Notes under the pieces: model-generated
What the model saw: only the letters and a program-made list of their open reading frames with translations
The model's database searches: none
What the model was told of the DNA's origin: nothing
Shown: positions 1 to 5,366 of the stretch, in pieces
Layout of the letters: each line of letters starts with the position of its first letter
Position numbering within the stretch: position 1 is the stretch's first letter
Program-made: the position numbers and the translations under genes
Source: Candidatus Methylomirabilota bacterium
GTDB lineage: Bacteria; Methylomirabilota; Methylomirabilia; Methylomirabilales; CSP1-5
Direction of reading: 5' to 3'
NCBI GenBank assembly: GCA_022615475.1
Contig: JAKEGQ010000231.1
Location: forward strand, 1-5,366
DNA length: 5,366 bases

Positions 1-74
1 AGCAGGACCCCCTTGGGGATCCGACCACCAAGCTTCTGAAACTTCTGGGGGTCATTCAGAAACTCGATGATCAC
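1..74 (-). CDS. ftsH: Continuation of FtsH AAA+ domain after the stop (partial, possible GTG restart)
   Basis: The same minus-strand frame stays open from just after the TAG to the window edge. Positions 92-1 read AKEELQVIIEF followed by LNDPQKFQKLGGRIPKGVL, the normal start of the FtsH AAA+ domain shortly before its Walker A motif, which lies outside the window. So there is no frameshift, only one nonsense codon. The codon at 74-72 is GTG (Val), where relatives usually have Glu. It has AAGGAGG (89-83) 8 nt ahead of it, the same layout as the likely ftsH start at 569, so it could serve as a restart codon. A product from there would lack the DVAG-DEAK segment, part of the adenine-binding edge of the AAA+ fold. 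Family identity is seen directly; separate translation is inference. The alternatives are a pseudogene or a base error. Confidence 0.4.
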   Translation of the reverse strand, partial: MIIEFLNDPQKFQKLGGRIPKGVL

Positions 75-92
75 TTGAAGCTCCTCCTTGGC

Positions 93-569
93 CTAGTCCA
101 CGCCCGCCACATCCGCAAAGGTGACCCGGTTCTGTTTCTCCGTAAGGAGCCGGGCCCTCGCCTTTCCAAAGGAGAGGGCCTTGGCTCCTCCGCCCTGCAT
201 CTGGCGCATGAAGAAGACCCAGACGCCGATGAAGAGGAGCATCGGCAGCCAGTTGAGGACCAAGCTCCACCAGGGAGTCTGGTCCGCAGGCTTGGCAGAG
301 ATGATCACCCCCTGCTTCCGGAGGCTCGGGACCAGCTCGGGGTCCTCGGCGGCATAGGTCTGGAAGGGGGTGCCATCCTTGAGCTTTCCGGTGATGGCGG
401 AGCCCTTGAGCTCTACTTCGGCGACCTCCCCCTGCTCGACCCGTGCGAGAAACTCGCTGAAATTAAGCTCCTTCCTTCCCGTCTGGCTCTGGCTGAAGAT
501 GCCGAAGAGGAGGATCATGCTCAGGATGATCACGAGCCAGAGCGCCATATTCTTCATCAAGGGACTCAA
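93..569 (-). CDS. ftsH: FtsH N-terminal membrane portion, ended by an in-frame TAG
   Basis: This is the start of FtsH, the ATP-dependent zinc metalloprotease that forms hexamers in the inner membrane and degrades membrane and short-lived soluble proteins. The frame encodes 158 residues from a TTG at 569. Visible parts are a first membrane helix (about residues 8-25, ALWLVIILSMILLFGIF), an FtsH extracellular domain (ELNFSEFLARVEQG onward), a second helix (about 100-120, ending GVWVFFMRQMQGGG), and the linker into the AAA+ domain (LTEKQNRVTFADVAGVD). It then stops at TAG (95-93), where relatives read Glu and go on for several hundred residues. I prefer the TTG start because AAGGAGG lies 8 nt upstream. 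The ATG at 557, also in frame, matches the usual FtsH N-terminus (MKNMALW) but is 20 nt from that site. The gene follows tilS after about 80 bp and probably shares its promoter. The family call is very secure; whether the product is functional is not. Confidence 0.88.
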   Translation of the reverse strand: MSPLMKNMALWLVIILSMILLFGIFSQSQTGRKELNFSEFLARVEQGEVAEVELKGSAITGKLKDGTPFQTYAAEDPELVPSLRKQGVIISAKPADQTPWWSLVLNWLPMLLFIGVWVFFMRQMQGGGAKALSFGKARARLLTEKQNRVTFADVAGVD

Positions 570-576
570 CTTCCAA

Positions 577-584
577 CCCTCCTT
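577..584 (-). promoter_or_regulatory. Ribosome binding site deciding the ftsH start
   Basis: The minus strand reads AAGGAGGG at 584-577, a full match to the anti-Shine-Dalgarno core. It is 8 nt from the in-frame TTG at 569 but 20 nt from the ATG at 557, so it favours the TTG. The neighbouring tilS gene has the same octamer at nearly the same distance from its start. Confidence 0.7.
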
Positions 585-648
585 GGGAGCCGGGATTGGG
601 CCCCCACCAGGGCACCCATTACGTCGGAGTATAAAAATAGCACATCGC

Positions 649-2079
649 TCACGAGATGCCAAGACCCATGGGGCCAGGGGATACGTCCCCGAGGTCTCCC
701 TCGCGGTGCAATGTCAGGACCAACACCTGCTCGGTCGCCCCCCCAACTCGGCCCCGTTCGTCGATTCTCAATCCGGACACCCACAGAATCCCCTTCTGAT
801 CCGTGACGATGGGGATCTGATCCCGCCTCTCACGGGGGACCTTGGCATCGACGAAGAGATCTTGCAGCTTCTTGTTCCCCTTGAGCCCCAGGGGGTGGAA
901 GCGATCACCAGACCTCCAACTGCGTACCTCGAGCGGAGGAAGGACCTGCTTCCAGTCCACATATGCCCGCGCTGGGCCGGCAGCCCGGAGGTCGGCCATC
1001 GGCACGGGCTGGATCGCCGCCTCCACCGTGACCCCCCACCCGGGGATGAGCACCTCTCCAGGTACCGGCAACTCTTCACGGACTGTGGGAGCGCGCGATT
1101 CCGGGCGACGCCTCCCCACATAGAGGAATCCTTGCGACCTCCATGCCCTCAGGTTTCGGGGAAGCGATGCCGCTTCAGGACCATCGGCCGTCGTCAGTTT
1201 GTCGACCGCCTCGAGATGGGAGGAGGTGAGATACGCGCCCGGGGTCACACTTCGAATCGCCCGCTCAAGAATCCGGCGCCGAATTGCGGGCGCCAATGCC
1301 TGCAGAGAGCTCAGCCTCAGGCACATTCTTTCCCCCTCGATATCCACGAGGCCCTTCGAGGATTCGCGGGCAACCGCGTCGAGAGTGGCTTCGTCCTCGG
1401 CGACGAGGGCCGCCATGCGCGCGAGGCCTCTCGCTACCGCGGGATTGTACTCCTGCTCAAGCAGCGGCAGGAGTCGCCACCGGATCCGATTTCGGCGGTA
1501 CCGAAGGTCCCGATTCGAGGGGTCCTCCACGAAAGAGAGCTGGTGCGCCTTGACATAGGCTTCGATGTCCTCTCGCCCCACTCCGAGCAGCGGCCGGATC
1601 AGGCGCCCATCGCTCTGCGGCAACATCCCCCTGAGTCCCCGAAGCCCCGAGCCCCTGAGGAGGTGCAGGAGAACCGTCTCTGCCTGGTCGTCCCGGTGGT
1701 GCCCCAAGGCAATCTTGGTCGCCCCCACCCGGGATGCCACCTCCTCAAGAAAGCGGTAGCGTGCCCGCCGGGCCGCCTCCTGAAGCGATCGGTCGCGACG
1801 CTCCTCCCGCGCCCAAGTCCCGGTCGTCACCGGAAGGCCCCACGAGGCTGCAATCCTCTCGACAAAGAGGGCATCCTGTCGGGACGTTTCCCGAAGGCGA
1901 TGATCGAAGTGTGCCACGGTAAGCGCGAGGGACCACGCCTCGCGAAGTCGGAGCAGACAGTGAAGCAAGGCGATGGAGTCCGCGCCACCCGAGACCGCCA
2001 CCACCACCCCTTCTCCTGTCTGGAGAAGCCGGTGCGTTGTGATCGCTCGCCGAACCGCGGAGAAGACCTCCTGTCGCAC
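649..2079 (-). CDS. tilS: tRNA(Ile)-lysidine synthetase
   Basis: TilS uses ATP and lysine to convert cytidine 34 of the tRNA-Ile CAU anticodon to lysidine, so that the tRNA reads AUA and is charged with Ile rather than Met. The 476-residue protein is the long bacterial form. Its N-terminal PP-loop ATPase has SGGADS at 30-35, AHFDHRLR at 56-63, LGHHRDDQAET at 125-135 with RGSG at 142-145, and RPLL with EDPSN near 162-189. A central helical region with NRIRWRLLPLL (197-207) follows. The C-terminal tRNA-binding domain is marked by WRSGDRFHPLG (388-398) and KKLQDLFVDAKVP (403-415). The start is GTG at 2079, with AAGGAGGG (2093-2086) 6-7 nt before it and a strong promoter just upstream; the stop is TGA. 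It is the first gene of a leftward unit with ftsH. The hpt gene that often separates these two in other bacteria is absent. All motifs look intact. Confidence 0.97.
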   Translation of the reverse strand: MRQEVFSAVRRAITTHRLLQTGEGVVVAVSGGADSIALLHCLLRLREAWSLALTVAHFDHRLRETSRQDALFVERIAASWGLPVTTGTWAREERRDRSLQEAARRARYRFLEEVASRVGATKIALGHHRDDQAETVLLHLLRGSGLRGLRGMLPQSDGRLIRPLLGVGREDIEAYVKAHQLSFVEDPSNRDLRYRRNRIRWRLLPLLEQEYNPAVARGLARMAALVAEDEATLDAVARESSKGLVDIEGERMCLRLSSLQALAPAIRRRILERAIRSVTPGAYLTSSHLEAVDKLTTADGPEAASLPRNLRAWRSQGFLYVGRRRPESRAPTVREELPVPGEVLIPGWGVTVEAAIQPVPMADLRAAGPARAYVDWKQVLPPLEVRSWRSGDRFHPLGLKGNKKLQDLFVDAKVPRERRDQIPIVTDQKGILWVSGLRIDERGRVGGATEQVLVLTLHREGDLGDVSPGPMGLGIS

Positions 2080-2100
2080 GGGCTTCCCTCCTTACCGCCG

Positions 2101-2129
2101 ATCATAAGGTGCTCGCCGAACACTGTCAA
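2101..2129 (-). promoter_or_regulatory. Near-consensus sigma-70 promoter for tilS-ftsH
   Basis: On the minus strand the -35 box is TTGACA (2129-2124, 6/6), the spacer is 17 bp (2123-2107), and the -10 box is TATGAT (2106-2101, 5/6). Transcription would begin near 2094, giving a leader of only about 15 nt that is almost entirely the AAGGAGG ribosome site (2093-2087). The boxes and spacing are seen directly; activity is inferred. Confidence 0.82.
2109..2123. promoter_or_regulatory. 15 bp dyad inside the tilS promoter spacer, possible operator
   Basis: The sequence GTGCTCGCCGAACAC is an imperfect palindrome centred on 2116, of the form GTG-n-TCG-n-CGA-n-CAC, with 6 of 7 half-site positions pairing. 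It lies wholly within the 17 bp spacer between the -35 and -10 boxes of the tilS promoter, where a bound dimer could block or reshape the promoter. In GC-rich DNA a dyad of this size can arise by chance. No regulator is identified. Confidence 0.35.
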
Positions 2130-2160
2130 CGTACACCCCGTGGGCGGAGGGACATTCCTG

Positions 2161-2189
2161 TTGAAAAATCGCGATCTCCCTGATACCTT
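2161..2189 (+). promoter_or_regulatory. Candidate extended -10 sigma-70 promoter for the kinase-regulator operon
   Basis: The -35 box is TTGAAA (2161-2166, 5/6), the spacer is 17 bp, and the -10 box is TACCTT (2184-2189, 3/6 but with the important first T, A and last T). An extended TG is correctly placed at 2181-2182. The predicted start near 2197 leaves a leader of about 20 nt carrying GAGG (2208-2211). It faces away from the tilS promoter, with 31 bp between the two -35 boxes. The weak -10 suggests modest basal expression or the need for an activator. Confidence 0.5.
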
Positions 2190-2217
2190 ACGGACCCAGG
2201 ATGGAGTGAGGAAGACG

Positions 2218-3819
2218 ATGGCACCCGGGTCTCCGGAAACAGCCAAACCGACCGTCCTCGTCGTGGACGACGAGCGCGTCATGCGCGAATTCTGCGCCGA
2301 TGTCCTGGGCCAGGCAGGTTTTCAGGTCCGGACGGCCGCCGACGCTCAGGAGGCCCTAGGTGCAGCCCAGGCAGACCCTCCCGCCGTGATCCTCTTGGAT
2401 GTGATGCTGCCCGGGATGAGCGGGGTCGAGGCCCTGACCCATTTCGGCCGGGTTGCCCCCTTGACTCCGGTGATCATGATCACCGCCTATGCGTCACTCC
2501 AAAGCGCCATCGGATCTGTGAAGCACGGCGCGTACGATTATATCCCAAAACCGCTCGAACCGGAGGCGCTCGCCACCGCGGTCAGGCGGGCCGAGGCACA
2601 CCACCGCGCCCTGGTGCAGAATGACCGGCTCGTCCACACCCTACACGAAAAGGTGGCGGAGCTCAGCCGTCTCCACCAGCTCACGCACGAATTGGCGGCG
2701 GACCTGCGGGAACGGATCGAGGCGAGAACAGCCGAACTCCACCGGAGCGAGCACCTCACCGAGAGCATCATCAGCCACCTGGCCAGCGGACTGATGGTGA
2801 CCGATTCGGGCGGAGTCATCAGCCTGATCAACCCCCAGGGAGCCCTCGCCCTGCGCTGCGACGCCTCGGATCTCATCAATCGCAAACTCACCGACCTCTT
2901 TCCCAACGGGGGCGAGTTGTTGGAGGTCCGCGGCGAGTCCAGCCACCGGGAGCTCGAGCTGGCTCTCCAGGACGGCAGCACTATTCCCCTTGGCTTCACC
3001 AACTCGTACCTCACGGATGTTCGGGGGAACCGAGAGGGAGTCATCGTCATCTTCCGAGATCTGAGTGAGATCAAACAGCTCCAGGCCGAGCTTCGGCGCA
3101 AGGACCGCCTCGCCGCCATCGGTCAGGTGGTGGCGGGCGTGGCCCATGAGATCCGGAACCCCCTCTTTGGCATCACCTCTGTGGCCCAGATCCTGAAACG
3201 AGAGGTGGCCCTGCCTTCAGCCCACCAAGAGCTGGTGGATGCGATGCTCTTTGAAACCCAGCGCCTGAATGTCCTCGTGAGCGACCTTCTCCTCTTCGGG
3301 CGGGAGTCGCGTCTCGAGCTGCGACCGACCGATCTCCATCAGCTCCTGGACGCGTGTTGCCACCTGTACGCCGCAGAAATCCGCGAGCGCTCCATCCTTC
3401 TGCACAAGGACTATGATCCCCACCTGCCAATACTCCTCGCCGATCCGGACAAGCTCAAACAGGTCGTCCTGAATCTCTTGAAGAATGCCCTGGAAGCGAC
3501 TCCTCCCGATGGGACCGTGACCGTGCGAACCGAGGGCCATCCAGTGGAGGGGCAGGGCGAGGCCGACGAGGTGAAGCTCATTATCAGCGACACAGGGTGC
3601 GGGGTACCCCCTCAGCATCAAGAGCGGATTTTCGACCTCTTCTTTACCACGAAACCCCGGGGAACGGGCCTGGGACTCCCGATCTGCCGGCGCATCGTCG
3701 AAGACCACGGAGGGAGGATTTCCGTCAAGAGTCGCCCGGACGAGGGAACGGAGTTCACCGTCGAGTTGCCCCTCCATCCGGGCGACCGCTCAGCGATGGC
3801 AGATCGGGTCAGTTCATAG
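2218..3819 (+). CDS. Soluble hybrid sensor histidine kinase (REC-PAS-HisKA-HATPase)
   Basis: This cytoplasmic two-component kinase probably autophosphorylates on His310 and passes phosphate to the NtrC-type regulator encoded downstream. Domains in the 533 residues are: a receiver (about 10-125; acidic pair Asp17/Asp18, phospho-acceptor Asp61 in LLDVMLPG, Thr89, Lys111-Pro112); a charged, helical linker, likely coiled coil (about 125-175); one PAS sensor domain (about 178-283, ending FRDLSEIKQL); a dimerisation domain with H-box VAHEIRNPL (308-316); and a catalytic ATPase domain with N-box NLLKNALEA (419-427), DTGCGVP (458-464), the FTTK segment (476-479) and GTGLGLPI (482-489). No membrane segment or signal peptide is present, so the stimulus is internal or comes through a partner. 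The start is ATG 2218 with GAGG 6 nt upstream; an in-frame GTG at 2206 is possible. The frame is open far upstream only because it runs antisense to tilS. The stop is TAG. The ligand is unknown. Confidence 0.93.
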   Translation: MAPGSPETAKPTVLVVDDERVMREFCADVLGQAGFQVRTAADAQEALGAAQADPPAVILLDVMLPGMSGVEALTHFGRVAPLTPVIMITAYASLQSAIGSVKHGAYDYIPKPLEPEALATAVRRAEAHHRALVQNDRLVHTLHEKVAELSRLHQLTHELAADLRERIEARTAELHRSEHLTESIISHLASGLMVTDSGGVISLINPQGALALRCDASDLINRKLTDLFPNGGELLEVRGESSHRELELALQDGSTIPLGFTNSYLTDVRGNREGVIVIFRDLSEIKQLQAELRRKDRLAAIGQVVAGVAHEIRNPLFGITSVAQILKREVALPSAHQELVDAMLFETQRLNVLVSDLLLFGRESRLELRPTDLHQLLDACCHLYAAEIRERSILLHKDYDPHLPILLADPDKLKQVVLNLLKNALEATPPDGTVTVRTEGHPVEGQGEADEVKLIISDTGCGVPPQHQERIFDLFFTTKPRGTGLGLPICRRIVEDHGGRISVKSRPDEGTEFTVELPLHPGDRSAMADRVSS

Positions 3820-3833
3820 TTGAGGGTTCATAG
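3812..3833 (+). repeat. Short direct repeat spanning the kinase stop codon
   Basis: GTTCATAG occurs at 3812-3819 and again at 3826-3833, separated by 6 bp; a relative, GTTCATCG, is at 3891-3898. The first copy supplies the last codons and the TAG stop of the kinase gene. It may be part of an intergenic repeat family or small insertion relic, but it is short enough to be chance. Confidence 0.4.
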
Positions 3834-3846
3834 CCGACGTGCCCAA

Positions 3847-3879
3847 AATTTCGAATTCCGAAATTCGAATTTCGAAATT
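3847..3879. repeat. AT-rich nested palindrome between kinase and regulator genes
   Basis: The 7-mer AATTTCG occurs at 3847-3853 and 3868-3874 and its reverse complement CGAAATT at 3859-3865 and 3873-3879, in strictly alternating orientation. This gives a 7 bp stem with a 5 nt loop (3847-3865), a perfect 16 bp palindrome (3859-3874), and a perfect 12 bp palindrome (3868-3879). Base composition is sharply AT-rich compared with both flanking genes. It lacks a GC stem plus T-run, so it is not a classic terminator. It may be a tandem operator, an mRNA folding or processing element that sets the ratio of the two products, or a copy of a dispersed palindromic repeat. Confidence 0.7.
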
Positions 3880-3908
3880 GTTCGGTCAGCGTTCATCGGA
3901 GAAACAAG

Positions 3909-5318
3909 ATGGAGCCGACACTGGTCATCATCGATGACGAGTCCCTGATCCGAAAGGTCCTCCGGCACCATTTTGAGCGGAAGGGGTATCGGGTCCTCGA
4001 GGCCTCAACCGCCTCTGACGGGATCCAACTGGTCCGCGAGGAGGCCCCCCATGTGGTCCTCCTGGATCTTAAGCTGCCGGATGAAGATGGCCTGACCGTC
4101 CTGGACCGGATCAGGGAAAGCCAGCCCGATAGCGCCGTCATCGTGCTCACCGCCCACGGGACCTACGAAAAGGCCGTCGAGGCCGTGAAGCGTGGCGCCG
4201 AAGACTTTTTGATCAAGGAGCCCGCGGAGGGAAACCTGGCAGCCATGGAGCTTCGGGTGTCGAAGGCGGTGGAGGGGCTCCGGAAAAACCGGATCCGTTC
4301 GTACTACCGACAGCATTTCCGGCGACGGGCGACGGACCGTGACGCAGCCATTCCCGGCGAGCATCCCTCCATCCTCGAACTCAACAAGCTCGTGGATCTC
4401 GTGGCCCAGAACCCCTCCACGACCGTCCTTATCACGGGAGAGAGCGGGACAGGCAAGGAGCTGATGGCCAAGGCGATCCACCAGAAGTCAGGCCGACGAG
4501 ACAAGCCCTTTGTGGAGATCAATTGCGCGGGCCTCTCGGAGAATCTCCTGGACTCGGAGCTCTTCGGCCACGAACGGGGGGCATTCACCGATGCCAAATC
4601 GATGAAGCGGGGCCTCCTAGAGGTGGCTGACGGCGGGTCAGTCCTCCTGGATGAAATCGGCGACATGCCCCCGGCAGTTCAGCCCAAGCTCCTGCGGGTC
4701 CTGGAGGCTCGGACCTTCAGGCGGGTCGGAGGTCTGACGGATATCTCAGTCGATGTGCGCATGATCAACGCCACCAACAAAGACCTGAAGAAACTCGTGG
4801 AGGCCGGCACCTTTCGAGAGGACCTCTACTACCGATTGAAGGTGATGCCGGTGGAGATTCCCCCCTTGCGGGAGCGGGGTCGCGATGTACTTTTCCTCAG
4901 CGAGCTGTTTGTCCAGGAGTTCAACGCCCTGCTCAAGAAGCGCATCCGGGGATTTTCCCAGCAGGCCCAGGAGATCCTCCTGGCCTATCCGTGGCCAGGC
5001 AATGTCCGCGAACTCAAGAACGTGACCGAGCGCGCGATGATCCTCTGCTCCGGTGACCTCATCCTGCCCGAGCATCTGCCGGCAGATCTTCAAGGACTCG
5101 CCGGCAAGGTCGTCCGGGTCAGCACCGAAGCGACGGTGGACCCATCTCCGCGCCGCAGAGACCCGGATCGGTTCTCCTCCCTGGCTGACCTCGAGAAGAC
5201 CCACATCCGCGAGGCACTGGAGGCTACGGGAGGAAATCGTACCCAGACGGCAAAGCTCTTGGGGATCTCCCGTTCGACCCTTCTCGACAAGATCAAGCGG
5301 TACCGTCTGCAGAAGTAA
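3909..5318 (+). CDS. NtrC-family sigma-54-dependent response regulator
   Basis: This cytoplasmic activator probably receives phosphate from the kinase upstream, assembles into an AAA+ ring on upstream DNA sites, and remodels sigma-54 RNA polymerase. In 469 residues there is a receiver (about 4-120; Asp9/Asp10, phospho-acceptor Asp53 in LLDLKLPD, Thr81, Lys103), a basic linker (121-145), and a sigma-54 interaction AAA+ domain (about 150-385). That domain has Walker A GESGTGKE (177-184), the sigma-54 contact loop GAFTDA (224-229), Walker B LLDEIGDM (246-253), arginine-finger segment FREDLYYRL (302-310) and PWPGNVREL (361-369). A Fis-type helix-turn-helix closes it (about 428-467, GGNRTQTAKLLGISRSTLLDK). 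The contact loop differs from consensus GAFTGA, and Lys103 is followed by Glu rather than Pro. The start is ATG 3909 with GGAG (3898-3901) 7 nt upstream; the stop is TAA. It lies 89 bp after the kinase on the same strand, very likely co-transcribed. Target promoters are not in the window. Confidence 0.96.
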   Translation: MEPTLVIIDDESLIRKVLRHHFERKGYRVLEASTASDGIQLVREEAPHVVLLDLKLPDEDGLTVLDRIRESQPDSAVIVLTAHGTYEKAVEAVKRGAEDFLIKEPAEGNLAAMELRVSKAVEGLRKNRIRSYYRQHFRRRATDRDAAIPGEHPSILELNKLVDLVAQNPSTTVLITGESGTGKELMAKAIHQKSGRRDKPFVEINCAGLSENLLDSELFGHERGAFTDAKSMKRGLLEVADGGSVLLDEIGDMPPAVQPKLLRVLEARTFRRVGGLTDISVDVRMINATNKDLKKLVEAGTFREDLYYRLKVMPVEIPPLRERGRDVLFLSELFVQEFNALLKKRIRGFSQQAQEILLAYPWPGNVRELKNVTERAMILCSGDLILPEHLPADLQGLAGKVVRVSTEATVDPSPRRRDPDRFSSLADLEKTHIREALEATGGNRTQTAKLLGISRSTLLDKIKRYRLQK

Positions 5319-5366
5319 GCCGCCGGCCGCCCTCATAACCGTTTCGACTGCCGGTTTTCAGACAGG

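Noticed and set aside
628..656. Possible internal promoter for ftsH (TATACT at 633-628, minus strand)
   Set aside because: The -10 box is good, but no acceptable -35 box lies 16-18 bp upstream and there is no extended TG. Too weak to list as a feature.
75..806. Plus-strand frame of 243 codons opposite ftsH
   Set aside because: It is antisense to clear FtsH coding sequence and has no recognisable domain or ribosome site.
370..2217. Long plus-strand open frame in line with the kinase, which would make a 1149-residue protein
   Set aside because: It runs antisense to tilS and part of ftsH, its residues look like low-complexity GC-rich read-through rich in Arg and Pro, and the kinase has its own start, ribosome site and promoter. 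It is a by-product of high GC content.
2218..2240. TGGCAC at 2219-2224, like the -24 element of a sigma-54 promoter
   Set aside because: There is no matching TTGC -12 element at the required distance, and it lies inside the kinase coding sequence.
1827..2282. Minus-strand frame of 151 codons across the start of tilS and into the intergenic region
   Set aside because: It overlaps tilS in another frame, crosses both promoters, and resembles no family.
3897..5318. GGAGA-type site before the regulator start, considered as an unusual ribosome site
   Set aside because: GGAG with a 7 nt spacer is ordinary and supports the ATG at 3909 without ambiguity.
5337..5358. Possible terminator after the NtrC-type gene (AACCG ... 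CGGTT followed by TTC)
   Set aside because: The stem is only 5 bp with a 10 nt loop and no real T-run. A terminator may lie past the window edge.

Overview
This 5.4 kb window comes from a GC-rich bacterial chromosome with strong Shine-Dalgarno sites (AAGGAGG) and standard stop codons: TGA, TAG and TAA each end one intact gene. Gene content (long-form TilS, FtsH, an NtrB/NtrC-type two-component pair with a sigma-54 AAA+ regulator) points to a Gram-negative or similar lineage. By general feel it could be NC10/Methylomirabilota, Rokubacteria, Nitrospirota or a former deltaproteobacterial group, but the sequence seen here does not settle this.

The left half (1-2079) is transcribed leftward. tilS (tRNA-Ile lysidine synthetase) is followed after a gap of about 80 bp by the 5' part of ftsH (membrane AAA+ protease), which runs off the window edge. 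The ftsH reading frame is broken by a single in-frame TAG exactly where the family has the conserved Glu of the GVDEAKEE motif. The frame is otherwise intact to the edge. Six codons after the stop, a GTG replaces another usually acidic codon and sits 8 nt behind a perfect AAGGAGG. The gene could therefore be decayed, contain base errors, or be split with translational restart.

The 138 bp intergenic region 2080-2217 is a divergent promoter region. It holds a near-consensus sigma-70 promoter for tilS-ftsH (TTGACA, 17 bp, TATGAT), with a 15 bp dyad filling its spacer. Facing the other way is a weaker extended -10 promoter for the signalling operon.

The right half (2218-5318) is transcribed rightward: a soluble histidine kinase (receiver, coiled coil, PAS, HisKA, HATPase; 533 aa, no membrane segment) followed by an NtrC-family response regulator (receiver, sigma-54 AAA+ domain, Fis-type helix-turn-helix; 469 aa). 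The kinase probably phosphorylates the regulator at Asp53 to drive sigma-54-dependent transcription, with the kinase's own receiver as an extra control input. The stimulus and target genes are not visible. The 89 bp gap between the two carries a short direct repeat that begins in the kinase stop codon region and an AT-rich nested palindrome unlike its surroundings. I see no RNA genes, insertion sequences or CRISPR arrays.
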